A stretch of DNA of 64,000 nucleotides, taken from assembly GCA_963739175.1 (NCBI GenBank), contig CAVTZH010000001.1:1302001-1366000 (forward strand), given 5' to 3'. Of this stretch, positions 1 through 9,144 are shown in pieces. The stretch is from VAZQ01 sp963739175 (GTDB lineage: Bacteria; Pseudomonadota; Alphaproteobacteria; Rhizobiales; Xanthobacteraceae). The notes under the pieces are model-generated. The model searched no databases. It was not told the origin of the DNA and saw only the letters and a program-made list of their open reading frames with translations. How positions within the stretch are numbered: the first letter of the stretch is position 1; each line of letters begins with the position of its first letter. Made by a program: the position numbers and the translations under genes.

Positions 1-186
1 CCCAAAATCGAAAAAGCCATAGGATCACTCGAAATACTTGTCCCACATCAGGTTGCGGAAACGCAGCTGAACCGCATTGAGTAGGCGTCGGCGAAGGATT
101 TCCGCTTCGCCTTTAACCTTACTGGATTGCATTTTCGCAGCCGAATCGACCTTTTCCTTACGCGAGTAGGATACAGGGTTCCCGGA

Positions 187-747
187 ATGCGGGAGGCCCA
201 TCCGGTGAAATTTCCAGTCCTGATTGCGCTGTCCGTGCTGCTGGCCGGCTGCACTGACAATCCTCTGCTGCCCGAGTTGAATGGTCGCTGGGCACCCCTG
301 AAGGGCGTCACCACGCGCCTCGTCCTGGCATCGAACAATTCGAGCGTGCCGATCCCGCCGCCGAACCTCGGCGACCTCTGCCGCTCGGAATACGTCACAT
401 TTCAGAAGTTCAACGCCTCGAGGGACTTCGCGGGCGCCGTCTTCCTGCATCGGAATGACCGGCGTGAGCCGACTCTGATGATCGCGGAAGTGAAGCGCCA
501 AGGCGACCGCATCACCCTGATCGGACGGGAGCCGTTCAATCCGCTGGTCGGCACCGGCCCCGCCCGTCTCGAACTGATCCTGCGCAACGGCGAACTCGCG
601 TTCGACGACATCATCGACCCGCGCGGGCGCAGCGTTCGTTACGACCGGATCAAATCGCCCGACCCTATTCGCACGTACCGCGCCGGAATCAACACCATCG
701 GCGACATTTACCGCATGCTGTTCGATCTCAAGCGTTGCACTGCGTGA
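187..747 (+). CDS. Hypothetical lipoprotein
   Basis: I do not recognise a family. From the ATG at 187 the protein is 186 residues. It begins with a short charged segment (MREAHPVKF), a hydrophobic stretch (PVLIALSVL) and the lipobox LLAGC, so it should be exported and lipid-anchored at the conserved cysteine. The mature part is mostly polar with no repeat or known catalytic motif. An upstream in-frame ATG at 127 would put 20 extra residues before the signal peptide and is less likely. The next gene starts 10 bases downstream on the same strand, so the two are probably co-transcribed. The lipoprotein call is direct from the sequence; the function is unknown. Confidence 0.7.
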   Translation: MREAHPVKFPVLIALSVLLAGCTDNPLLPELNGRWAPLKGVTTRLVLASNNSSVPIPPPNLGDLCRSEYVTFQKFNASRDFAGAVFLHRNDRREPTLMIAEVKRQGDRITLIGREPFNPLVGTGPARLELILRNGELAFDDIIDPRGRSVRYDRIKSPDPIRTYRAGINTIGDIYRMLFDLKRCTA

Positions 748-757
748 ACACGGCGGC

Positions 758-1612
758 ATGACCGTGAGCCATCCCAACCAGCCCATCACCCGTCCGCCGG
801 CACCGCTCAATTCGATCATCCGGTTCCTGCTGTGGTCTGCCGTGATCGGCGCGATTGCCGTACCGGTGCTGTTGATCACCTATTTCAACAGCAGCCTGAT
901 CGCGGCAATGCCGATCTTCCGGGACGACGGCCGCGGCCGCGTGACTATCGTGGTGTCGCAGCCGGGTGGCATCGTGACGGGCCGCGGCGACCGGGCGGAG
1001 CAGGTCGCCCGTCTGCGGTCCTTCACCGCACGGCCGGAGATGGCTGCCGGTGCCGCGACGCGGGTCAATTTCGTCATCGTCGCATTCACTGAAAAGCCCG
1101 AGCCGAACGCCAAGAGCGGCGGCCGCCACGTCATCGACCGCGACGGCTACCGCCGCATGACCCTCGATCTCGCCGGGCTGCCGCGCCAGGCGCTGGTGGT
1201 GATCGCCGATGAGCCGATCCGCTGGACGGTGACGGGCGCCAACAGCACCTGGGGCCTGATCGGGTTCGAAGGGCTCGCGCCCTTCGACATCGCCAACGGC
1301 CGCCCCGGAATGCTGGCCGGATATCGCATCGCCGCGTTCGGCGCGCGCGACACCGCCAGCGCCGGCAGTCCGCTCCAAGCCGATCAGCGTCTGCGTTACA
1401 ATCTGTGCAGGTCACTACTGGCCTGGACCGCGCATTTCGGCACCACCTTCAGCCAGACGGCGTTCGCTCTCATCACGGACCCGAGCAAGATTGGATCGAG
1501 CAACGGCTCGGTCACGACCGACGGGCAGGCCGGCGTGAGCTGGACTGGCGCGGCGATCGAATCGTACTGCAGACGTGGCCCGCCTCCCTCCAGTACCACC
1601 AGGAGAAGGTGA
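758..1612 (+). CDS. Hypothetical single-pass membrane protein
   Basis: This is an unrecognised protein of 284 residues. Residues about 20-44 form one strong transmembrane segment (FLLWSAVIGAIAVPVLLIT), preceded by a short proline-rich cytoplasmic tail, so the rest probably lies in the periplasm. The soluble part contains alternating hydrophobic strands and no motif I can name. The C-terminal end is rich in Pro, Ser, Thr and Arg. It follows the lipoprotein gene after 10 bases, which suggests an envelope-related pair. The reading frame is open and GC-biased at third positions like its neighbours, so I treat it as real, but no function can be assigned. Confidence 0.6.
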   Translation: MTVSHPNQPITRPPAPLNSIIRFLLWSAVIGAIAVPVLLITYFNSSLIAAMPIFRDDGRGRVTIVVSQPGGIVTGRGDRAEQVARLRSFTARPEMAAGAATRVNFVIVAFTEKPEPNAKSGGRHVIDRDGYRRMTLDLAGLPRQALVVIADEPIRWTVTGANSTWGLIGFEGLAPFDIANGRPGMLAGYRIAAFGARDTASAGSPLQADQRLRYNLCRSLLAWTAHFGTTFSQTAFALITDPSKIGSSNGSVTTDGQAGVSWTGAAIESYCRRGPPPSSTTRRR

Positions 1613-2047
1613 TCGCGTGTCCGCCACTGGCAATGGGTTCGGCCGGCTCGGCGTCGCGCCCGAGCCGCTGCGCGATCTTGTCACCGCGCTGTCACCGTAT
1701 GGCCTGCCGCTACAGTTCCTCGATCGCGCGCGCCATCTGATCCGGCGCGACGCGGCGCTGCACGCGCTCGCCCGCCGCCTCACGCGGCGGCCTACGGACG
1801 AGCCTGGGGGCGGGGTGATTCCGGCGGTTCCCCTCAAGATCTTCTCGAAAAAGCTCGCGGTATTCAAAGCTGTGGCTGCGACGTCACAGCCGCCGGAAAA
1901 TTTGGGAAAAAGTAACGATACCAAACGGTTTCCGCTGAGGTTGCCGGGTATTTACCTTAATATTGTACGTGGGGGTTGGGGCTGAAGACGGCAGATCGCC
2001 GCTCGCAAGCCTGGCAACACGTAGACACAAAAAGAAGCGGTTCGATC
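1613..2047. other. Intergenic stretch without a confident gene
   Basis: This 435-base gap holds no ORF I trust. A plus-strand frame opening with GTG near 1617 runs to 1985 but shows no family resemblance and ends in a low-complexity tail. The last 150 bases are clearly more AT-rich than the surroundings, with TAATAT near 1960, and probably carry the promoter and leader of the L,D-transpeptidase. No terminator hairpin was evident. Confidence 0.4.
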
Positions 2048-2567
2048 ATGTCGTATGTCCTTCGTAGCTTGGCGGTGATTGCCGCCGTGGTTGTGTCTTG
2101 CGGCCTTCAACTCGGCCCAACGTCCGGCGGAGGCGCAGGCCACCGTCGCATTCCGCGGCTATCCGGTCGGGACCGTCGTGGTCATGACCAACCAGCGCCG
2201 GCTCTATCTGGTCGTCAGCCAGGACCGCGCCATCAGCTATCCGGTCGGCGTCGGCCGCGCCGGCCAGCAATGGAGCGGCACCGCCTCCATCACCGGCAAG
2301 TACATCAAGCCGGCGTGGTCGCCGCCCGCCGACATCAAGCGCGCCAATCCCAAGCTCCCGAACGTCATCGAAGGCGGCTCGCCGCGCAATCCGATGGGCG
2401 CCGCGGCGATGACGCTCAGCGGCGGCGAATACGCGATCCACGGCACCAATGCGCCGGGCTCGATCGGCGGCTTCGTCTCCTACGGCTGCATCCGCATGCA
2501 CAACAGCCACGTGCTCGACCTGTACGCGCGCGTCAGCGTCGGCACGCAAGTGATCGTCACCCGGTGA
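2048..2567 (+). CDS. L,D-transpeptidase (YkuD fold), frameshifted in the signal peptide
   Basis: This is a short ErfK/YbiS/YkuD-family enzyme that would form 3-3 peptidoglycan cross-links or attach proteins to peptidoglycan in the periplasm. The catalytic block is complete: HGTNAPGSIG followed by SYGCIRMHN, which holds the active cysteine. The signal peptide MSYVLRSLAVIAAVV lies in the frame starting at the ATG at 2048, whereas the mature domain (PAEAQATVAFRGYPVGTVV) is one frame further on. The switch lies between about 2090 and 2100, where one extra base is present. That frame has a TGA at 2076, so the domain has no good start of its own. Corrected length is about 172 residues, usual for the short alphaproteobacterial members. 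I judge the break a sequence error rather than decay. Confidence 0.8.
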
Positions 2568-2751
2568 TCGTCACGCGCTGACGCGGCGGCAGAATATAAT
2601 CCTTACCGTAGAAACACCGCGGACCCGGCGCCATCTTGATGGGTGGCCACCGGGTTCCCATGTTTTTGCGCGGCGGGTTGCGTCAATTCTTCACCAAGAC
2701 GCGTTACGCCTTGGCGATCGGACGGAAACGATCGGCCGCTGGGAGAGTGCG

Positions 2752-3718
2752 ATGAACTATATGCGGACAGCCATCCTGCTTGCGGGCCTCACGGCCCTGT
2801 TCATGGGTGTCGGCTACCTGATCGGCGGACAGACCGGCGCGCTGATCGCGCTGGTGGTCGCGGCCGGCATGAACATCTTCAGCTACTGGAATTCCGACAA
2901 GATGGTGCTGTCGATGCACGGCGCCCGTCAGGTCGACGAAAGCTCGGCGCCCGATCTCTACCGCATGGTGCGCGACCTCGCCGGCCGCGCCGGGCTGCCG
3001 ATGCCGAAGGTCTACATCATGGAGAACGAGCAGCCGAACGCGTTCGCCACCGGCCGCAACCCGGAGAACGCGGCGGTCGCCGTCACCACCGGCCTGCTCA
3101 ACTACCTCAGCCGCGACGAAGTCGCCGGCGTCGTCGCGCACGAGCTCGCGCACATCAAGAACCGCGACACGCTGATCATGACGATCACCGCGACCATCGC
3201 CGGCGCGATCTCGATGCTGGCGCAGTTCGGCATGTTCTTCAGCGGCAACCGCAACAACAACAACGGCTTCGGAATCATCGGCACGCTCGCCATGGTGATC
3301 CTGGCGCCGATCGCCGCCATGCTGGTGCAGATGGCGATCTCGCGCACGCGCGAATACTGCCGCCGACCGGATGGGCGCGATGATCCAGGGCTCGCCCACG
3401 CCGTTGATCACGGGACTGGTGAAGATCTCCAACGCTGCGCACCAGATCGAGAACCCGAGCGCGGAGCAGAACCCCGCCACCGCGCATATGTTCATCATCA
3501 ACCCGCTCACCGGCGCGCACGGCTGGGACAATTTCTTCTCAACGCATCCGAAGACCGAGAACCGGATCGCAGCGTTGCAGCAGCTTGGCGCCGAGATGGG
3601 CGTAAGGGGCGGTGGTTCCGGTGGTGGCGGCTTCACCAGCGCACCGCGCTCCGCCGTGCCGCCGGCCGGCAGTGGCAGCAGTCCCTGGGGCGCGCGCCGC
3701 GGCGGCCCGTGGGGGTAA
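2752..3718 (+). CDS. htpX: Membrane zinc metalloprotease HtpX (M48), frameshifted
   Basis: HtpX is an inner-membrane M48B protease that degrades misfolded membrane proteins with FtsH. The N-terminus has two hydrophobic segments (about residues 5-45), then the zinc motif HELAH near residue 130 in a VVAHELAHIKNRD context, then two further hydrophobic segments. The third zinc-ligand region should read SRTREYAADRMGA. An extra T at 3358 breaks the frame exactly inside it, after TREY; reading resumes in the next frame as AADRMGAMIQGSPTP. The corrected product is about 321 residues, normal for the family, with a Gly/Ser/Pro-rich tail. In related genomes htpX sits near rsmB, as here, although recQ intervenes on the other strand. 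Confidence 0.9.
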
Positions 3719-3773
3719 AGCGAACGAGAGCTGGCGAGCCCAGTGCCGCCGGCTTTTGTGGCGAAGCGTTCGG

Positions 3774-5630
3774 TTATTGCCGCAGCAGTTCCAGCAGCAC
3801 CGCGCCGTAGCGTTCCAGCTTGCGCGCGCCGATGCCGCTGATGCCGGCGAGCGCCTCGGCGGTCTGCGGGCGCGCCGCGGCGATGGCGGCAAGCGTGCTG
3901 TCGTGAAAGATCACGAACGCAGGCACCGACTGTTCCTGCGCCCGCGCCAAGCGCCAAGCCTTGAGCCGATCGAGCAGTTCGGCATCCGCACCGGATATCG
4001 CCAGACTGCCTGTTGATGCCGTCTTCTTCGCCTTGCGCGCGCTTGCCTTGTGCGCGGCCCCGCGGCGCACGGCCACACGCTCCTCTCCCTTGAGCACCGG
4101 ACGGCTCGCCTCGGTGAGCTGCAACCCGCCGTACGCAGCGTGATCGGGGCGTGCATAGCCCAGCACGACCAATTGGCGGAACACGTTGCGCCATGTGGCG
4201 TCATCAAGATCGCCACCGATGCCGAACACGCTCAGCTTGTCATGCCCCCATTCTGCCACGCGCTCGGTATGGCGTCCGCGCAGGACGTCGATCAGATGCA
4301 CGGCGCCGAAGCGCTGGCCGGTGCGGTAAATGCACGATAGCGCCTTGCGCACGGCTTCGGTCGCGTCCCACGTCTGCGGCGGCTCCAGGCAGTTGTCGCA
4401 ATTGCCGCAGTTGCGGGAGGCCTCACTCGTCTCACCGAAATAATCGAGCAGCCGCACGCGCCGGCAACCTGCGGTTTCGCATAGGCCGAGCAGCGCATCG
4501 AGCTTGATCAGCGACACGCGCTTGAACGCCTCGTTGCCTTCGGACTGCTCGATCATGCGGCGCTGCTGCACCACGTCGCCCAAGCCGTAGGCCATCCAGG
4601 CATCGGCGGGTGCGCCGTCGCGGCCGGCACGGCCGGTCTCCTGGTAATAACCCTCGATGCTCTTGGGCAAATCGAGATGCGCGACAAAGCGCACGTCCGG
4701 TTTGTCGATGCCCATCCCAAAGGCGATGGTGGCGACGACGACGATGCCGTCTTCGCGCTGGAACCTCGCCTGATGCGCGGTGCGCGTGGCAGCGTCCATG
4801 CCGGCGTGGTAGGGCACAGCGTGTATGCCGTGCGCAGAAAGCCACGCGGCGGTTTCCTCGACCTTTTTGCGCGACAGGCAATAGACGATGCCCGCTTCAT
4901 TCGCGTGATCTTCGCGGATGAAACGCAGCAGCTGGGCGCGGGCGTCGTGCTTGTCGACGATGGTGTAGCGGATGTTGGGGCGGTCGAAGCTGGAGACAAA
5001 GATACGCGCGTCATTTAGCGCGAGCCGGTCGATGATCTCCTGCCGCGTCTGTGGATCGGCGGTGGCAGTGAGCGCGATGCGTGGCACGCGGGGAAAGCGC
5101 TCGTGCAGCACCGACAGTTGAAGATAGTCGCGCCTGAAGTCGTGGCCCCATTGCGATACGCAATGCGCCTCGTCGATCGCGAACAGCGCCAGCTTCGACT
5201 GCGCGAGCAATTCCAGCATGCGCGGCATCATAAGCCGTTCTGGCGCGACGTAGAGCAGATCGAGTTCGTCGCCGCGCAGCGCGCGTTCCACCGCGTAGGC
5301 TGCGCCGCCGTCGAGCGTGGAGTTGAGGAATGCCGCGCGCACGCCAAGCTGCGTGAGCGCCGCCACCTGATCCTGCATCAGGGCGATTAGGGGCGAGACC
5401 ACCAGCGCCGTGCCGTCGCGCAGCAGCGCGGGCAGCTGGTAGCACAGCGATTTTCCGCCGCCGGTGGGCATCAGCACCAGCGCGTCGCCCCCGCCGGCGA
5501 CATGCGCGACGATTTCCTGCTGTGCGCCGCGGAACGCTACATGGCCGAAGACCGTGTTGAGCAGGCGTAGGGATGACGCGGCAAGGGCCGGCGATGCCGA
5601 AGGTGACGCCGGGGGTGGGCTGTCGGGCAT
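3774..5630 (-). CDS. recQ: ATP-dependent DNA helicase RecQ
   Basis: RecQ is a 3'-5' DNA helicase acting in recombination and replication-fork repair. The order is classical: Walker A in MPTGGGKSLCYQLPALL, DEAH box in AIDEAHCVSQWGHDFR, the helicase C-terminal lobe with TGRAGRDG, the zinc cysteines (C...NCGNCDNC), a winged-helix RQC segment and a C-terminal HRDC domain ending in GIGARKLERYG. From the start at 5630 (MPDSPPPAS) the protein is 618 residues, close to the usual 600-610. A longer in-frame start at 5723 would add 31 basic residues outside the family pattern. The gene is convergent with htpX (55 bases apart) and divergent from rsmB. Confidence 0.95.
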   Translation of the reverse strand: MPDSPPPASPSASPALAASSLRLLNTVFGHVAFRGAQQEIVAHVAGGGDALVLMPTGGGKSLCYQLPALLRDGTALVVSPLIALMQDQVAALTQLGVRAAFLNSTLDGGAAYAVERALRGDELDLLYVAPERLMMPRMLELLAQSKLALFAIDEAHCVSQWGHDFRRDYLQLSVLHERFPRVPRIALTATADPQTRQEIIDRLALNDARIFVSSFDRPNIRYTIVDKHDARAQLLRFIREDHANEAGIVYCLSRKKVEETAAWLSAHGIHAVPYHAGMDAATRTAHQARFQREDGIVVVATIAFGMGIDKPDVRFVAHLDLPKSIEGYYQETGRAGRDGAPADAWMAYGLGDVVQQRRMIEQSEGNEAFKRVSLIKLDALLGLCETAGCRRVRLLDYFGETSEASRNCGNCDNCLEPPQTWDATEAVRKALSCIYRTGQRFGAVHLIDVLRGRHTERVAEWGHDKLSVFGIGGDLDDATWRNVFRQLVVLGYARPDHAAYGGLQLTEASRPVLKGEERVAVRRGAAHKASARKAKKTASTGSLAISGADAELLDRLKAWRLARAQEQSVPAFVIFHDSTLAAIAAARPQTAEALAGISGIGARKLERYGAVLLELLRQ

Positions 5631-5819
5631 GAACGAGGGAGTTCGGGTGATTCCAGCAAGCCGTTGTTGCCGACGGTTACGCCGCAAACGCCAAAGTTTT
5701 GCCCAGCCGGAATGGACAAACACGATGTCCGTATCACGGGATTCTTGCCATGGTCAAACAGGGAACAAGGGAGCGAAACGATTGCTATCAGCCTATGGAA
5801 ATTCGTGCGACATGAGCGC

Positions 5820-7156
5820 ATGAATTCCCGCATTCCATCGCCGGAACCGCAGGGCCTCGCGTCGCGCCGCGCCGCCGCCGATATCCTCGAAGGCGTGCTG
5901 CGGCGCGGCCGCTCGCTCGACGACCAGCTCGACGGGAGCGGCGCGCATCAAGGCCTCGCATCGCTGCCCGAACGCGACCGCGCGCTCACGCGCCGGCTGG
6001 TCGCGACCGTGCTGCGGCGGCTCGGCACGCTGCGCTATCTGCTCGGCCTCTATCTCGAGCGCGGCATCCCGAAGGATTCGCCGCGGGCCGAGACCGCGCT
6101 GCTGCATCGGCGCCGCCCAGATCCTGTGGCTCGACGTGCCCGACCACGCCGCGGTCGACCTGTCGGTCCGGCTGGTGCAGGCGGACCGGCGCGACGCGGG
6201 CTATGCGGGGCTGATCAACGCCGTGCTGCGGCGCGTGGCGCAGAACGCCGCGCAGCAGTTGCGCGGCAAGGACACCGTCGCGCTCGACACGCCCGGACTG
6301 GCTGATGGCGCGCTGGCGGCGCGCTTACGGCGACGAGCTGGCGCAGTCGATCGCCGCCGCCAACGGCCAGGAGCCGGCGCTCGACCTCACGGTGAAATCC
6401 GATCCGGCGCATTGGGCGAGCGCGCTCGGCGGGGCGGTGCTGCCGACCGGATCGGTGCGCGCGATCGTGCACGGGCCGGTGCCGCGATTGCCGGGCTACG
6501 CCGACGGCGCGTGGTGGGTGCAGGACGCGGCGGCGGCATTGCCGGCGCAGCTCCTCGGCGACGTCGCCGGCAAATCGGTCGCCGACCTCTGCGCGGCGCC
6601 GGGCGGCAAGACCGCACAGCTCGCGGCCGCCGGCGCACGCGTCACCGCGGTCGATCGTTCCGCGCCGCGGCTCGAGCGGCTGAAGCAGAACCTCGCGCGG
6701 CTCGGGCTCGAGGCCGACACCGTCACCGCCGACGTGACGGAGTGGCAGTCGGAGCCGTTCGACGCCGTGCTGCTCGATGCGCCCTGCTCCGCCACCGGCA
6801 CCATCCGCCGGCATCCCGACATTCCCTGGCTCAAGCGCGAATTGGACATTGCATCGCTCGCCGTCTTGCAGCGCCGGCTGCTGGCGCGCGCGGTTGAGCT
6901 GACCAAGCCCGGCGGCCTCATCGTCTATTGCACCTGTTCGCTCGAGCCGGATGAGGGCGTCGATCCCGTCGCCGATTTGCTGGCGCGCGATTCCCGCGTG
7001 CGCCGACGACCGGTTGTGGCGAGCGAGGTGCATGGCCGCGCCGAGTTCCTCGACGGCAACGGCGACCTCCGCACGCTGCCCTGCCAACTCCCTGATTCCA
7101 ATCCACAAATGGGCGGCCTCGACGGCTTCTACGGCTGCCGGATGGAGCGCGTCTGA
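5820..7156 (+). CDS. rsmB: 16S rRNA m5C967 methyltransferase RsmB, two frameshifts
   Basis: RsmB methylates C967 of 16S rRNA using S-adenosylmethionine. The N-terminal NusB-like RNA-binding domain (about residues 10-140) precedes the Rossmann methyltransferase domain with its SAM loop DLCAAPGGKTAQL, the DAPCSATGTIRRHPDI motif and the catalytic YCTCSLEPDEG. Two single-base insertions split it. An extra C at 6105 interrupts ETALLIGAAQILWLD, and an extra G at 6295/6296 interrupts DTPDWLMARWRRAYG. With both removed the protein is about 444 residues, normal length. The heparinase-like gene and purH follow on the same strand, the order known from Bradyrhizobium relatives. Two lesions in one housekeeping gene argue for sequencing error. 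Confidence 0.92.
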
Positions 7157-7247
7157 CCGAACCGTTGGTTGGCCGCGGTCATGCCGTTCGGGTATGGTCC
7201 GGCCGCGGGACGCATGGACGCCCGCAGTGAGGGGAGCCCACGCCTCG

Positions 7248-9002
7248 ATGTCGCGCGCTTCGGTCGCGGAACGGACCCGATTGTCCGTCTTTCTCGCGCG
7301 GGGGATGGCTCGCAAGCTGCTCGGCCGGTTGACCGGGTTTTCGCTGGCGCAGCTGCCGTTCCTGCCCGGCGCGCCCGACCGGCTGCTCATTGCGCCACAG
7401 GATTTGCGTACCGCCGACTCGACGCGCGCGAGCGAGATCTATGCCGGCCGCTTCTCGTTCGGCGGCAAGGTGGTGGTGTGCGACGCGCGTTCGCCGTTCG
7501 AGGTGAAGGCGCCGTCCGACGATTGGTCGGTGGCGCTGCACGGCTTCAGCTGGCTGCGCCATCTGCGCGCCGCCGATTCCGGCATCAACCGCGCCAATGC
7601 ACGCGCGCTGGTCGAGGAATGGATCTCGCTGCAAGGCTCGAGCGACGCCGCCGCCAAGCTCCCCGAGGTCACCGCGCGCCGGATCATCGCCTGGATCAGT
7701 CAGGCACCGCTGGTGCTCGACGATTTGGACGTGCGCTTCTACCGGCGCTTCCTGCGCAGCCTGACGCGCCAGGTGCGCCAGCTGCGCCACACCGCGGCCG
7801 ATGCCCGCGATGGCATGCCGCGACTGCTGTCGATGATCGCACTGATGTACGCGACGCTGTGCATGGCCAACCAGGCGCGCCACATCAAGACCGCCACCAA
7901 GCGCCTGACCGACGAGCTCGACCGTCAGATCCTGCCCGACGGCGGCCATCTCAGCCGCAATCCGGGCGCGCTGATCGAAATACTGGTTGACCTGCTGCCG
8001 CTGCGCACCGTGTTCACCTCCCGCAACATCCCGCCGCCGGCGCCGCTGTTGGGCGCGATCGACCGCATGATGCCGATGCTGCGCTTCTTCCGGCACGGCG
8101 ATGGCAACTTCGCGCTGTTCAACGGCATGGGCCCGACCCGTTCCGACATCCTCAGCACCATCCTCGCCTACGACGACGCGCGCGGCACGCCGGTGGCGAA
8201 CGCCGCCCATTCCGGCTATCAGCGCCTGGAGGCGAACGGCACCGTCGTCGTCATGGACGCCGGGCCGCCGCCGCCGATGCCGGCGAGCCAGGAGGCGCAC
8301 GCCGGCTGCCTGTCGTTCGAGCTGTCGGCGAAGCTCAACCGCATTGTGGTCAACTGCGGATTGCCGACAACCGGCCGCGACAGCTGGCGGCAGGTCGCCC
8401 GCGCCACCAGCGCGCACTCGACCGCGACCTTCAACGACGTGTCGTCGTGCCGCTTCATCGAGTCCGGCCCGATCCGGCGCATGCTGCAGGGCTCGCCGAT
8501 CATCGGCGGGCCACGCAATATCGAGGTCAAGCGCGAGGAAGGCGAGGACGGCGCGCTGGTGCTGCGAACCTCGCACGACGGCTATGCCGACAATTTTGGC
8601 GTCATCCACAGCCGCGCCGTGGCGCTCTCGCCTGAAGGCAACCGGTTCGACGGCGAGGACGTGTTCAATCCCGTCGGCGGCGAGATCTCCGCCGAGCATG
8701 ACCAGTTCGCGCTGCGGTTCCACCTGCATCCGTCGGTCAAGGCCAGCCGCCTGCAGGATTCCCACGGCGCCATGCTGATGCTGCCCAACAAGGAGGTGTG
8801 GACCTTCAACGCCTACGAGGACCGCATCGAGCTCGAGGAAAGCGTCTATCTCGCCGGCAACGACGGCCCGCGCCGTACGCTCCAGATCGTGATCTACGGC
8901 CGCGCCCGCAAAGTGGCGCGGGTGCAGTGGACGTTCTCGATGATCGCGGCGTCGCCGATGCCGCAACGCCGCGGCCGCGGCGAGGAGCCGAAGCTGCCGT
9001 AG
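7248..9002 (+). CDS. Heparinase II/III-like family protein
   Basis: This 584-residue protein has the heparinase II/III architecture: an alpha-helical (alpha/alpha-toroid-like) N-terminal half (RLLSMIALMYATLCMANQA, LVDLLPLRTVF) and a beta-sandwich C-terminal half (QDSHGAMLMLPNKEVWTF, HDGYADNFGVIHSR). Related domains are polysaccharide lyases acting on uronic acid glycans. The substrate here is unknown, and in this lineage the gene accompanies rsmB and purH rather than polysaccharide genes. I start at the ATG at 7248 (MSRASVAERTRLSVFLARGM); the frame stays open upstream inside rsmB but that part is the rsmB shadow. No signal peptide is obvious, so the location is uncertain. The family call is good; the activity is inferred. 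Confidence 0.85.
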   Translation: MSRASVAERTRLSVFLARGMARKLLGRLTGFSLAQLPFLPGAPDRLLIAPQDLRTADSTRASEIYAGRFSFGGKVVVCDARSPFEVKAPSDDWSVALHGFSWLRHLRAADSGINRANARALVEEWISLQGSSDAAAKLPEVTARRIIAWISQAPLVLDDLDVRFYRRFLRSLTRQVRQLRHTAADARDGMPRLLSMIALMYATLCMANQARHIKTATKRLTDELDRQILPDGGHLSRNPGALIEILVDLLPLRTVFTSRNIPPPAPLLGAIDRMMPMLRFFRHGDGNFALFNGMGPTRSDILSTILAYDDARGTPVANAAHSGYQRLEANGTVVVMDAGPPPPMPASQEAHAGCLSFELSAKLNRIVVNCGLPTTGRDSWRQVARATSAHSTATFNDVSSCRFIESGPIRRMLQGSPIIGGPRNIEVKREEGEDGALVLRTSHDGYADNFGVIHSRAVALSPEGNRFDGEDVFNPVGGEISAEHDQFALRFHLHPSVKASRLQDSHGAMLMLPNKEVWTFNAYEDRIELEESVYLAGNDGPRRTLQIVIYGRARKVARVQWTFSMIAASPMPQRRGRGEEPKLP

Positions 9003-9144
9003 TGACCGGAATTTGCCCAGTACTTTGGCATCGGTGCGCGCCTCGAACCGGGTCCACAGTTCAAATCACTAAGGCGTCGACGGTTGAGACAAGCCGGCCG
9101 TACCGGAGTACAAACTCTCATCCATCGTGCTAGTGCGTGGTGCC

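Noticed and set aside
1617..1985. A possible small plus-strand gene starting with GTG
   Set aside because: No recognisable domain, no clear ribosome-binding site, and a low-complexity end; kept only as an intergenic note.
7179..8966. A 595-residue minus-strand frame opposite the heparinase-like gene
   Set aside because: The His/Arg/Gly-rich sequence has no domain features, and the plus-strand protein is coherent.
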